Assembly: GCA_905221605.1 (NCBI GenBank)
Contig: CAJNDS010002479.1
Span: forward strand, 455,001-519,000
Length of the DNA stretch: 64,000 nt
From: Symbiodinium natans
Lineage: Eukaryota; Sar; Dinophyceae; Suessiales; Symbiodiniaceae
Direction of reading: 5' to 3'
Positions within the stretch are counted from its first letter, which is position 1, and every line of letters begins with the position of its first letter. Shown here piece by piece: positions 12,056-22,192 of this stretch. The translations under genes and the position numbers were made by a program. The notes under the pieces were generated by a model. It was given only the letters and a program-made list of their open reading frames with translations, did no database searches and had not been told where the DNA came from.

Positions 12056-12481
12056 AGGGAACCTTCCGGGCTGTTTCTTGAAGCCTGTTGCAAAAGGGGG
12101 TGGCGGTTTGGAGATCTGCAGCAGGGGCACAGGTTGCGGAGTCGGGTCTTTTTTGGTTTCAATGACTTAGTGGCTGAATGAGTAGACTTGACACTTTTTG
12201 GGATGCTCTAATCCCCTGTAGAACTGAAAGTGTACTCTTTTTTGGGGGCTTATGAACTCAGCAACGAAGATGAGGATCCCTGCTTAGAGATCCTCAAGAG
12301 ACAGGCAAAGGTTTCCTTTCTTTGGCTGATTGGGACCCAAGTGACTGACCCTATGTATACCCCACCCCAAGCCGTAACCGAATTGGCTCGGGAAGGAGTC
12401 CTTTTGGAGGTAGTGTTTTCTGTGAAGCACGGCGGTGTCGTCGCAAAGGCCACTGCGATTCCGGAAGATCACAGTAGTTGA
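12056..12481 (+). CDS. Gene A, last two exons with stop
   Basis: 12056-12161 and 12270-12481 read as one frame once the family D element and one ATGA duplicate are removed. Before the element: SGLFLEACCKRGWRF and QQGHRLRSRVFFGF. After it: EDPCLEILKRQAKVSFLW, VTELAREGVLLEVV and a TGA at 12479-12481. The join makes AAT GAG GAT across the insertion site. The residues look globular and normal. I do not recognise the family. Gene A would end here, 110 nt before the proposed ATG of gene B. Confidence 0.6.
12166..12269 (+). mobile_element. Family D introner-like element, copy 1
   Basis: 104 bp with ends CTTAGTGGCTGA and TCAGCAACGAAG (imperfect inverted repeats) and internal palindromic ACACTTTTTGGG / GAAAGTGTACTC blocks. 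The target duplicate ATGA is at 12162-12165 and 12270-12273. It splits coding sequence of gene A; exact removal restores the frame. Related copies are at 18273-18367, 56892-56995 and, diverged, 35645-35736. Confidence 0.8.
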
Positions 12482-12591
12482 AATCGTAGCAAACAGCGAA
12501 TGGCAAGCGCAGGCTAGACCTAGTTCCGAGCTGTAAGCCCTGTAACATAGCAACCTAAGCCCAACAAGAATCACAGCTAGGAGTTCTTCTT

Positions 12592-12634
12592 ATGTCAAAA
12601 GGCCAGTTTCTTCGAGGCGAGGAAAGGCTCAGAG
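12592..12634 (+). CDS. Gene B, proposed first exon
   Basis: ATG at 12592 starts MSKGQFLRGEERLR, then the exon ends at a GC donor (GCCTAA) next to telomere-like units. An AGCTAG acceptor lies 11 nt upstream. It follows the stop of gene A by 110 nt in the same direction. The phase to the next exon is not resolved, so an intervening exon may be missing. Confidence 0.4.
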
Positions 12635-12703
12635 GCCTAAACCCAAACACCCCTAAACTTAAAATCCTAAACCCCCATATAAACCCTAATTCCCTATGTG
12701 TGT

Positions 12704-12750
12704 ATATATATATATATATGCATATGCGTATATATATATATATATATATT
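12704..12750. repeat. (TA)n with TATGCG interruption
   Basis: Low-complexity AT dinucleotide run in the first proposed intron of gene B. Confidence 0.9.
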
Positions 12751-12788
12751 TGTTTACCCTAAATAAGCCCTACAGCCCTAAACCCCAG

Positions 12789-15122
12789 GAGTCGGAGGAC
12801 GAGGACGAGGAGGTCAAGAGAGCCCTGGCCCAGGCCCGAGGCTCAGAATCTACGGGGGGCTCGAGGCCGCTTAGGTTTTAGGGTTTAGGGTTTAAGGTTT
12901 AGGGTTTGGGGTTTGGGGTTTGGGGTTTGGGGTTTGGGGCTCTCAGAGCATAGAAGGGGTATGTCAGAGTAGGGGGGGAAGAGGGGGGATTTAGGGTTTA
13001 GGGCTTAGGGTTAGGGATCCCCTCTGAAGGGCCCATATTAAGCTAAGGGGGGGGGGGCCTGAACCCTCAGCCCCTAAGCTCTAACCCTAAACCCCAGCCC
13101 GCACCCGTAAACCCTACTTGAAGGTTCATGGGTAGCTATAAGTAGGGAAATAAGCACCTGAACGAAGGTTATCATACAGGTTGCCCTACTTCTAACCTTC
13201 AAGTATCCCTAAACCCTAGACCCTAAACCCTAGACCCTAAACCCAAACCCTAAACCCTAAACCCTAAACCTCCAAGCTCCTCAACCCAAGGAGGCACTGC
13301 TCAACCAGCTGCGCGAAGCCGTGAAGCCGCACGGCCTCCCAAAGATGCCCCGAACCCCCCCCCAAAAAAGACCCAAAACCCTTCGAGGGTTTAGGGTTTA
13401 GGGTTCAGGGTTTCTAGGGTTTAGGGTTTATAGGGTTTATAGGGTTTATAGGGGTTATCGGGTTGATAGGGTTTATATGGTTTATAGGGTTTATCGGGTT
13501 TATCGGGTTTATAGGGTTTATCGGGTTGATAGGGTTTGTAGGGTTTATCGGGTTTATAGGGTTTATAGGGTTTATAGGGTTTATAGGGTTTATAGGGTTT
13601 ATAGGGTTTATAGGGTTTAGGGTTTAGGGGTTGGGGTTCAGGGTTTAGGGTTATTTGAAGGCTCATAGTCATGGGTTGTTTGGATTTACGGTTCAGGGTT
13701 AACCCTAATCGCTTCCCCCGTTTATTAAAGACCCCCCTAATACTAAAAATACTTTCCGGAAAATCCTGCCGAAACCGAGCCCGCCTTTTAAAACCTATTC
13801 CGAATTAGGGGGGGGGGGGGGTTCAGGGCTCCTAAGACCCTGAAGCCAACGAGGGTTTAGGGTCTAATTAGGGTTAAGGGTTTAACACCACACTGAAGTA
13901 CTTGATTACTTGAGTAAACCTGGAGTCTAGAAAATGGCATTTTGATAAAACCCCCCCGAATAATAAAAAACACATTTTGAATTTCTATTGGGGGGGGGGG
14001 GGGGGGTGGTGGACCCCCCGTTTAATATTAGGGGGATGGGATTAAACCCTAATTTGTAAACCCTAAACCAGACATACTACTGGTATGACAGAGCAGTCTC
14101 GTCACCGGCACTGCTGCAGACACCACCGGGCCTTGAACCTCGACGGAAACCCTAGGGTTTATGGTGTAGGGTTTAGGGTTTAGGGCTACTAAGCCCCAAA
14201 TCCTAGACCTTTAGCCCCAAACCCTAAGCCCTAAAGCGGCTCCCAACCTAAACCCTAAACCCTCTAAACCCTAAACCCCAAACCCATAACCCTAAACCAC
14301 AAAGGGGCTCCGTGCTCCTTAGAACCTGAGGCTACCAGCCTCTGAACCCTGAAACTGGCTGGGCCAGTAGATGAAACTTAAACACTTCAGGGGTTTAGGG
14401 CTTAGGTGAGCAGTCTCTCGTCGAGCTTGGTGCCTCGGGCTAGGTATATTGTCCCCACCCACCCAGAGAATCCCAAAACATTAAGAAATACGAGGGTCAA
14501 ATTCTCCACGCAGCTGATTTCAATCCCAAAACCCCAAAACGTGCCTTGCCCACGAGTTTTTGTGCCCTGGCCACCAATGTTTGTGCCTTGCCACGAATTT
14601 CTTGTGCCTTGACCACAATTTTTTGTAGGGCTTTTGCACAATATGATAATTACGTTTGCAGGGCTGAACGAGCTTTAGGGTTTAGGGCTGAATGAGCTGA
14701 GTTCCGGGTTCACAAAGGTTGAATCACACAGCACAAGGTCCAGTACTTGGGGGTCTAGGTTTAAACCCCCTAAACCCTAAACCCTAAACCCTAAACCCTA
14801 AACCCTAAACCCTAAACCCTAAACCCTAAACCCTAAACCCATGGAGATAACGCTTTCAGGAAGTCCGCCGCCCGCCGCTCGAGCGTGTCCGCGGCTGCGG
14901 TGGACCTGAAAAAAGTCAAGGCCTCCGGCCTAAACCCTACACCCCATTGAGCCGTAAACCCTAAACCCTAAACCCTAAACCCTAAACCCTAAACCCTAAA
15001 CCCTAAACCCTAAACCCTAAACCCACTTCATTGAGCCCTAAACTCTAGACCCTGGACCCCTAGCCAGCCGGTGGTTCTGCAGTCGCAGGGTTTCGGGGCA
15101 GGCCGCAGGCTGTTGAAGAAGG
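12789..15122 (+). CDS. Gene B, exons of the 5' half, unknown
   Basis: Candidate exons: 12789 to about 12873 (acidic SEDEDEEVKRALAQ), 13291 to about 13350 (ALLNQLREAVKPHGLPK), one near 14080-14145 (SPALLQTPPGLEPRR), 14860-14920 (AARRSSVSAAAVDLKKVK, ending at a GC donor) and 15083-15122 (SQGFGAGRRLLKK, before GTTTAG). 14860-14920 ends in phase 0 and 15083 starts in phase 0. Charged, serine- and arginine-rich stretches suggest a nuclear or disordered protein, but that is inference. Confidence 0.5.
13123..13203. mobile_element. Family B palindromic element (typical copy)
   Basis: Ends read CTTGAAGGTTCATGGGTAGC and (reverse) CTTGAAGGTTAGAAGTAGGG. Family B is the most frequent element here. Other copies lie at about 11707-11812, 17231-17467 (carrying an insertion), 32226-32313, 38454-38547, 57414-57512, 58668-58775, 61275-61380, 61472-61593 and 62875-62946. 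Copies share 20-25 bp inverted ends and differ in the middle. Confidence 0.75.
13425..13620. repeat. Variant telomere-like array (GGGTTTATA)n
   Basis: About 20 units of a 9-bp variant, GGTTTATAG, with single-base changes such as GGGTTTATC. It is flanked on both sides by normal TTTAGGG units, as if a mutated unit had been amplified locally. It translates to a PYKPYK open frame on the minus strand, which I reject as coding. Confidence 0.95.
13621..14055. other. Non-coding stretch with poly-G tracts
   Basis: It contains poly-G runs at about 13808-13820 and 13991-14006 and AT-rich unique sequence. CCCCCCTAATA / TATTAGGGGG segments near 13730 and 14025 are inverted copies that suggest a diverged palindromic element. 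No exon was found. Confidence 0.5.
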
Positions 15123-15725
15123 GTTTAGGGTTTAGGGCTTAGGGTTTAGGGTTTAGAGTTTAGGAAGAAGGTTTTTCCGGGAGTTGAACCCTAAACCCTA
15201 AACCCTGAAGTGCATATGAGCATGCCCCCGTAACCATTGTTGTGAAGCCAAGTGGCTTTAAGTAGGCGTGAGAGTAACCCTAAACCCTAAAACATCCATA
15301 GGGAGAACCTTGAACCCTGAGCCCTGGACGATGAAGCCCACACTGCACGCTAAACTTTCCCGAAACTGATTTTTGCAATTCATGGAACCCGGAGCACGTT
15401 GAGCTCGACACGCCATCTCTGCGCTCTACTGAGTTCGGCACACGCCTGTTTGGTAGTCTTTAGAGGACACATGTTTAGAACAACGTGCCGGGTTCACCCT
15501 AAACCTGCTTAGTTGTGTAGGAGCCCGTTAACTTATCCGGGGGAGCATGGCCTATGCGTTCACCTGTGCATAGGCCGTAGTCCTATGTGTGTAGCCCCAA
15601 ATCCCATAGCATGTTTTTCGGGGCCCCCCAAGGCCCAAAAACCGAACCCGAAACCCACCCCAGCCATATATTGCGGGTATCCCCCAAAAAGGGCCATCAT
15701 CTAGATCGCCGAACAGGGCTTGCAG

Positions 15726-17862
15726 AATCTGGGTGCAACAGGGTGACGAGGTTGAGGTTTGAGAGGCTAAGCACATAACGCGAAGACGCCTTCAGGAATC
15801 TGCTCTGGCGCCGCGTCTGTCCTTCGATCTCTATGCCCCCGCCACCTGGTGTCGTTTTTGGGGTTTGGGCTTTAGGGAGTTTAGGGTTTGGGGTTTTTAG
15901 TGTTTGGGGCTTAGGGAGTTTGGGGTTTAGGGGGTTTAGGGTTTAGGGTTTCTAGTGTTTGGGGCTTAGGCAGTTTAGGGTTTAGGGAGTTTAGGGTATT
16001 TAGGCGCTTTAGGGTTTTCAGGGTCTCGAGGGTATAGGGTTTAGGGTTTATAGCGTTTGGGGTTTATAGCGTTTAGGGGTTATACGTTTCTGGGCATTAG
16101 TCAGGATTGGGCTGCTGGTGGCGATGGACTGTGATGCTAGTTTCCCTTGCGCCGACTGTCTTGCCTGATAGGTGCAGGGGCTTTTGGCGGCGCAAGCATG
16201 CGTGGCATGCGCACGCCTTGTGTCTAAGGGGATGCTGATGGATGGAGACACCTTTTTGCCGCCTCAATGGCTTCTGGAGTATTTTCAGTGTCTGTAGGTA
16301 GGCCGCAAAACACCACGCGCACTCGCAGACCTTCCGATTGCGAGCGCTTCAAAAAGATTACAGATAATACTGATAATACGATTTGTGTTAAAACAGATGC
16401 CTGGTTGAAGTTTGGTTTAAGATTTAGGGTTGGACGTTTCAGATACCGAAGACCCCCCCCTAAGGAAGAGGAGGATCCCGACAAGGATACGCTGGAAGTG
16501 CTTCCTCCTGAGGGTGTTTGCAGCAAGGCGGCAGCCAAGTCCGGCGAACCCAGCGTATTAAACCCGAAACCCTAAAGCCAAGGCTTATCATGCAAGGAAT
16601 TATGGGGGATGTCAGGGAGGGGCTGTAGTCGTAAGGGCTCATATGCCCCAAATAGGGTCCAACAAGCCCAACAAAGCCCTTTATCAGCCTTATAGTTTAG
16701 CGTAAGGTTGTTACATGGTCCCTTGATATGGTCCCTTCCCATAGGGTGTAGAAGGGGCATATAAGGTTCCCCCAAGTAAGGGCCCGTATTGAGGGACCAC
16801 TTGTGATCAGTATAGTTTTGACTCCTCACGCCGCTGTTCTCCTCGTGCCTTAAGCCCTAAGCCCTAAGCCCTGCCCTGGACCCTGCTTCATAGGGCTGAA
16901 GCCCCAAAACCCTACACAACAAGCCCTAAACCCCGAGCCCTAAACCCCAAAAGCTCTAGCCACCCCAAACCTTCCCAGTTGAAACCTGCCTAGCCTTTAG
17001 GGTTTAGGGTTGAGGGTTTAGGGTTTAGGGTTTAGGGTTTAGGGTTTAGGGTTTCCCAGCAACTCACAGTCCAGCCTGGGTTCAGAAAAGGGTTTAGGGT
17101 TCAGGGTTCAGGGTTCAGGGTTTAGGGTTTAGGGTTTAGGGTTTAGGGTTCAGGGTTTAGGGGTTAGGGGTTGGGTTTCAGGGTTTCGGGGCAGCCCATC
17201 ACTTTGTAGCCCCCCTAGACCCTGTAAACTGTGAACCTTACTTGAAGGGTCATGGGAAGTGATAAGTAGGGTCAGAATCGGAAGTACCTCAAACCGAAGT
17301 TGTAAAAAAGAGGGGGGGGGGTACGATATTGGGGCTACCTTATTTGGGTCCTTACTATAAAGGGATCCGAGTATTTGGGGGTCTATGTTGGAGCACTCCT
17401 ATTGTCGTAAGCCCCCATAAGGCTACATTACTTGCAGCCCTACTTATAACTGCCCATGAACCTTCAGGTGCTAGCCCTGAACCCTAAACCCCACATGAAC
17501 CCTAAACCCTAAACCCTACACCCTACACCCTAAACCCTAAACCCTAAACCCTTAGAATGCTCGAAATTGTCGAAGCTTCGCAGCTTAGGCCGGGGCGCAT
17601 TGCTTCCCGGCTGCTCCAGATTCCCGGGATCACGTTGGCCAAAGATTCTGGCATGGTCAGTCCCTTAAACCCTAAACCCCTAAACCCCTAAACCCTTAAA
17701 CCCTTAAACCCTTAAACCCTAAACCCTAAACCCTGAACCCTAAACCCTAAACCCTAACCCTAAACCCTAAACCCGAAACCCTAAACCCTAAACCCTCTCT
17801 CTTGGGCCGCAGGGCCGTGGTCTAAGAGGGTTTAGGGTTTCGCTGATAGGAGCGAAGCCGGG
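15726..17862 (+). CDS. Gene B, central exons, unknown
   Basis: 15726-15756 (WVQQGDEVE), 15796-15848 (LAPRLSFDLYAPATW), 16105-16166 (IGLLVAMDCDASFPCADC, ending at a GA donor), 16228-16293 (two open frames), 16443-16554 (PPPKEEEDPDKDTLEVLP), 17070-17091 (SSLGSEK), 17576-17655 (RIASRLLQIPGITLAKD), 17813-17829 and 17850-17862. The links 15796 to 16105, 16443 to 17070 to 17576, and 17813 to 17850 are exactly in phase. The 17070 donor must be G|GTTTAG for this to work, which supports the donor rule proposed for the window. No domain recognised. Confidence 0.55.
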
Positions 17863-18216
17863 GTTCGTAAAAGGGTTTAGGTTTTAGGGTTTAGGGTTTA
17901 GGGCCCCTTGTGAAAAAATGGGTTTGGGGGCGTTAGAAGCGACCCTGGTTGAGAACGGAGACATGATGTAGAGTTGAGGGTTTTGGGTTTAGGCGAGTAT
18001 CGTCCAAGCATACTGCGCTGCTTGATGCAAGAAGTGGGGTGCTATACATGCAGTTGTCAAGAACCATGCAGCCCACATGCATCAGCAATTCGGCTTGGTC
18101 AGCTATTTATTAAATGTAGTCTTTTTGTGGAAGGTGCAATGGCTAGATCTTCCCAAAGGTTATCCCTAGTTCTCCTACGAAACTGGACGGGTCGGCTGAC
18201 GCTATACTTTCTTCAG

Positions 18217-19010
18217 CTGCGCGGGTTGAAAAGGAGGGTGGCGAAAACAGGTCGACATGCCCGAACTAGATCTTTAGTAGCTGAATGAGTACACTTTACA
18301 CTTTTTGGGATGCTGTGTTCCCCTCTAGAACTGAAAGTGTACACTTTTTATGAGCTCAGCAATGAAGGATCGGACTGGACTGCACCTGATACATGCCTCG
18401 CTTGCATTGCCGGAGCTGCGGCACATTGAGCACACTCTGCATGATAGTATGTAATACTTCCGTGCAGTATATTTATTTATTTACTTATTTAGCGTTGCTG
18501 TGTCACTGCGCCTTTCATTTCACTATGACATGGTACAATCCGTTCTAGAGCATGGTATTGGCGAGTATAATGTAGTCCGGTCTGGTAATGCATATCATAC
18601 TACAGGATCTTGCTATCTTAAGATTGTTAAAGCATAGTATAGTACCCTAAACCCTAAACCCTAAACCCTAAACCCCAGTATTGCCACGTTGTCAGCACAG
18701 GCTCCGCGACGCGGTGCAGCGGCAGCTCTTTGCGGCGGCTGCCAGGGGCCTCGTCACTGAAGATGGCAAGCAGGCCGGGTAGGGTTTAGGGTTCAGGGTT
18801 CAGGGTTCAGGGTTCAGGGTTCAGGGTTTGGGGTTCAGGGTTTAGGGTTTAGGGTTCAGGGTTTAGAGTTCAGGGTTCAGGGTTTGGGGTTTAGGCTCTG
18901 CAGCAGCCAGGTGGTGACCGAAAGCCCTTTTGCAAAAAGGGTTTAGAGTTGAGGGTTTTTTCCCTGTCTCCCTACGGACAGCAGCTGACGGACCCGAGTC
19001 TGCAAGACTC
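18217..19010 (+). CDS. Gene B, four exons joined in frame
   Basis: 18217-18250 (ARVEKEGGEN), 18701-18778 (RDAVQRQLFAAAARGLV), 18904-18940 (QVVTESPFAK) and 18982-19010 (LTDPSLQDS) join with phases 2, 2 and 0 and no conflict. Acceptors are CTTCAG, GCACAG, CTGCAG and GGACAG. Donors are GTCGAC, GTAGGG, GTTTAG and GAACCC. An upstream exon with PHASAIRL at about 18067-18097 also fits in phase. No family recognised. Confidence 0.6.
18273..18367 (+). mobile_element. Family D element, copy 2
   Basis: 95 bp, ends TTTAGTAGCTGA and TCAGCAATGAAG, with target duplicate GATC at 18269-18272 and 18368-18371. It lies in the intron between 18250 and 18701 of gene B. Flanking sequence has some open frame but no confident exon. 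Confidence 0.8.
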
Positions 19011-19282
19011 GAACCCCTAAGGTTGTACCCCTCATGCTCCCCCTGAATAAACCTTACAAAGGGGCCCCAAAACCTAAGGGTACAACCTTAAGGGTCCAAG
19101 GTAGAACCCCTAGAACCCCCTCACCCAAACTCTGCCCAATTTCCCAAAATAGGGCCCAAAAATAAACCTGAACTCTATAGGGGGGGGGGGGGGGGGGGAG
19201 GTAGTGGGCAGTAGAATATCTACCGATTGCTGCTCCAGAGCCACTGGCCATCGAGGAGAGCAGGTGTTCATCTTTCGTGCAG
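19011..19282. mobile_element. Family E element and poly-G tract
   Basis: CCCTAAGGTTGTACCCC at 19015 and its partial inverse GGGTACAACCTTAAGGG at 19078-19094 bound a palindromic element. Relatives lie at about 11226-11345 and 23956-24068. A poly-G run follows at 19181-19198. No exon was seen. Confidence 0.55.
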
Positions 19283-19347
19283 ATAGCAAACGCTTTCGCT
19301 CTTCACCCAAGCAGCTCGAGCACAGGAGGACAAAGGTAGGGACTTAG
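19283..19347 (+). CDS. Gene B, proposed last exon
   Basis: After CGTGCAG the frame reads SKRFRSSPKQLEHRRTK, highly basic, then VGT and TAG at 19345-19347. A GTAGGG donor inside (19336) is possible, but no acceptor follows before the ATG of gene C at 19349. If correct, genes B and C are separated by a single base. Confidence 0.45.
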
Positions 19348-19348
19348 A

Positions 19349-22192
19349 ATGTCTCACGATGATGCCAATCCCATCGGTGAAGGTTGGACACGACACAGTG
19401 CCGACATGCTACTGCACCCTCCATCCCAGGTGTACTTTGCGCAACGAGGGGAGCAGCGAGGCAAATACCTGCTGAAATCAGAAGATGGCTGGACGGTGTG
19501 CCCAGCACCCCATGTTGGAAGCGAATGCCCGATGCAAGTTCGCGCTGCTGCGGCGTCAGTTCTCCGATCTCACCCCGAGGGTCAGGCGGTCGACAGGAAG
19601 CTCGACCGATCGGTAGTGCTGGCGGACATGCCAAAGACGGCCCGCCTTGCACTGAAGTTCCCACTGGGCTTCCTGGACACGCCCGCCTGCTGCTATGCTC
19701 TCTTCACTGGCCTTCGGGGAAGCGCAGCTGCTGCGCAGTGGTGCGCGACGCAATTTCACCAGAGACTGCTCAAGGAAGTCGCGAAGAAGATCCACGGTTG
19801 GTGGGACTCCGAGGCTGAGATGCCCGAGGAGCTCCTCTACCGTGGTTCGCACGTGGGCTCTTTGGGCAAATGTCTGCAACATGTGTTGGAGACGCTGGAT
19901 CACGACCTGCTTCATGGCCCCCTGGGCTTCGCGGGCTGCAATGGCGTTGTAGCAGTCCTGATTGGAGAAAACCTGGTGGCAGCAGCAGTCGGTGAGGCAT
20001 CAGTGGCTCTCCTCTTCGATGACGCAGACGCCGTACCTCTGATCCCCTTGTTACTTTGTCATCGTTGGGTAACATTTTACATGTTTAAGGGTACTTAAAC
20101 CCAATGAGGAATATAAATTTGAACTTTTAATACCATCTCAACCATGAACTAGGTTAGGCCAGGAAGAGGAGGAGGATGAGGAGGACGCGACGAACAAGCC
20201 GATGTCCAGTGTGAGCAAGCTCATGCAGCTTCCACCAAACCGTGCTTCCGAACAAGGGGCGCTTATAGGAAGCAGTGGGTTGCTGCGAGCCAAATGTGCG
20301 TGGGAAGCCCAAGCCGACCTTGATGAGGACCCTGTCAGCAGGATACTTCGCGCCCCGGATGCCTTTGCTGTGCTGGGCACGAGCGAGAAAGGTCCAGACC
20401 CGGCCGAGACCAAAGCTGCGTACAAGCGGCTCGCTCTCAGGGTGCATCCGGACAAGGTGAAGAACTGCGATCCGGGTGACGCAAAGGCAGCCTTCTCACG
20501 GCTCGACGCCGCCGCCAAGATCGTGGAGGCGCTGTATGAGAACGATGCCGGCACTTGCCGAGACTTGGTAGCCCAGTGGTACCCTTTTCTTTTTTTGGTT
20601 CAAGGTTCCCTTATGAAGTGACCAACCCCAAAAAGGGTGCCCTTATTATAATATGGTTACTGGGCTACCAAGGAGAACTTCGCCGCATTTTGCGATATGA
20701 TCCCCTCGTTGTGAAGGGGGCCTGTCAGCTGCTTCAGGTGGAGATGGAGGCGGATGAGGCTCAAGTTCTCAAGGCCAAAGATACCTTGAAGCAAACGCTT
20801 GCCAAAGTGCAGCTGCCAGAAGCGTGTTCCGAAGTTCAGAAGGGCATTGATGCCTGCGTCGCCGCTGTCGAAACATTGCGCGTGGCTCGGCAAGCCGGCC
20901 CGTCTTCGAGCGAGCGGCTGGTTTTAGAAGGCGTGCCCTTGCAAAGCCTCTCAGCCATTGGACTTCGTGATCTGCGTGGCATAGGAGGACATCTGCAAGT
21001 ACGGACAGCAGCATACAGAGCCGGCGAGGACGTGCGTGTGGCGCTGTGCTGTGGCGCAACCGCGCAGCTGTCATTCAAAGACTTGGAAGAGCCAGCAAAC
21101 CTCTGCCGTTGGCAGCCCAAAGCGGTTGCACTTCAGTGGGCCACGAAGGCCTTGTCGCTGCCTCGATCGGACTCCTCGGCCTCCAGCATCTGTATCTGCA
21201 TACGCGAGCAAGAGGAGGAGGTTGCTGCAGAGGATCCATCACGGCCTGCGAAGCTTGGTCGCCCAGAGGTACCCTTTTCCCGTTTTTGGGGTTCAAGGTT
21301 CCCTTATAAAGTAGCCAACCCAAAGAAGGGTACCCTTATAATGTGGTATGGTTACTGGGCAACCAAGGAAGAGGCATAAGGGCTCCCATGGGCCACGCTC
21401 AGTCCGACTACGCCACCTCTTGTTGCGATGTGCTGAGCCTGGAAAGCTCTTGCCAGAGGATCCGATGCTTGGTAGCCCAGTGGTGCCCTTTACCCTTTTT
21501 TTTTGGGTTCTGGGTTCCCGTATAAAATAGCCAACCCCAAAAAGGGTGCCCTTATTTTAACGTGGTTACTGGGCTGCCAAGGATGGCCAGGCGTAGGGCG
21601 ACGCAGAAGAGCCGGACCCCTGCCGAAGCAGAAGCAGAGTTGGTGGAGGTTCTTCGCAGCCTTCTGCTTCTGGACACGGACCCAAATGGGGCAGATCCGG
21701 ACCTGCAGAGGAGCTCCGCTTTCCGGAAGCTGTGTCAACAGCGCTCAGAATCTTAGGGATTGGATAAAGTTAACCTTTTAACTTTTTGATTTTGGTTATA
21801 TACAATCCCACTACGAATAAAAGGACAACTGTTTTTTGGGGGGCTAGGGTATTCAGCCCCCTACAAGGAATGCTCTTCAGCAGACAATGCCGGGCAGCTG
21901 TGCGGGGACCTCGGATGGATTGCGAGGGGCTCCTGCGAGCCAGCCTTCGAGCAGGCTGCGTTCCTTGGCTTTCTTCTGGCTGGCTCATAGGACTTTAACC
22001 TTTGGGTTTTTTGAAGCAACTACAATAAGAAGCCTAAAAGTTAAACCCCTAAACCCTAAACCCTCAACCCCTGGTGCCCTGAACAATTAGGAGGGGTTCA
22101 GGAGTCAGCCAAGGTTCACTCTGCGCAAGGCGGAGTTCAGCGATGTGGTCATGACATCTCGGGGTGCCCACTTGATCCAGCGGATTGCTTAG
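19349..22192 (+). CDS. Gene C: PP2C-like / J-domain / parvulin fusion protein
   Basis: Seven exons: 19349-20049, 20153-20559, 20673-21249, 21368-21463, 21582-21747, 21868-21959, 22114-22192. They sum to 2118 nt, 705 residues plus TAG. Residues about 105-225 and 375-545 resemble the two halves of a PP2C phosphatase. The usual DGH is replaced (YALFTGLRG at 116-124) and the usual VGD is VGE (214-216), so activity is unlikely. Residues 303-361 are a J domain with HPD at 332-334. Residues about 573-705 are a parvulin prolyl isomerase (VRLRHLLL, SECSSA, GDLGWIARG, FEQAAF, EFSDVV). J domains recruit Hsp70 and parvulins isomerise Xaa-Pro bonds, so a folding role is likely. All six introns are introner-like elements. 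An in-frame TAG lies 15 nt upstream of the ATG. Confidence 0.9.
20054..20152 (+). mobile_element. Family F element, copy 1 (intron 1 of gene C)
   Basis: 99 bp from CTTTGTCATCGTTGGGT to ACCATGAACTAG, imperfect inverted ends. Target duplicate GTTA at 20050-20053 and 20153-20156. The intron is the left GTTA plus the element (20050-20152), so the donor GT is supplied by the duplicate and the acceptor AG by the element. Other copies: 37759-37859 and 42428-42522. Confidence 0.9.
20564..20672 (+). mobile_element. Family A element, copy 1 (intron 2 of gene C)
   Basis: 109 bp with inverted ends CTTGGTAGCCCAGT and ACTGGGCTACCAAG. Target duplicate GAGA at 20560-20563 and 20673-20676. Removing 20560-20672 joins TGC C|GA GAA and continues the frame. 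The donor is GA, one of the non-canonical donors known in dinoflagellates. Confidence 0.93.
21254..21367 (+). mobile_element. Family A element, copy 2 (intron 3 of gene C)
   Basis: 114 bp, ends CTTGGTCGCCCAGA and CTGGGCAACCAAG, target duplicate GAAG at 21250-21253 and 21368-21371. The intron uses a GA donor. Joining leaves frame intact just before the parvulin domain. Confidence 0.93.
21468..21581 (+). mobile_element. Family A element, copy 3 (intron 4 of gene C)
   Basis: 114 bp, ends CTTGGTAGCCCAGT and ACTGGGCTGCCAAG, target duplicate GATG at 21464-21467 and 21582-21585. GA donor. It interrupts the parvulin domain between LLPEDP and MARRRATQ. Confidence 0.93.
21752..21867 (+). mobile_element. 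Single-copy introner-like element (intron 5 of gene C)
   Basis: 116 bp beginning CTTAGGGATTGG and ending CCCCCTACAAG, target duplicate GAAT at 21748-21751 and 21868-21871. Removal restores the parvulin SECSSA stretch. No second copy was noticed in the window, so it is a separate family. Confidence 0.85.
21964..22113 (+). mobile_element. Introner-like element with telomere units (intron 6 of gene C)
   Basis: 150 bp, ends CTTGGCTTTC and GTCAGCCAAG, target duplicate GTTC at 21960-21963 and 22114-22117. It contains a short CCCTAAA run. Removal makes FEQAAFTLRKAEFSDVV, a typical parvulin end. It links the telomere-like repeats to the introner mechanism. Confidence 0.85.

Noticed and set aside
13421-13672. 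Minus-strand PYKPYK-repeat protein
   Set aside because: It is the translation of a variant telomere-like array.
19344-20554. Minus-strand open frames opposite gene C
   Set aside because: They are shadows of the GC-rich coding strand; the + frame has domain motifs and spliced continuity.
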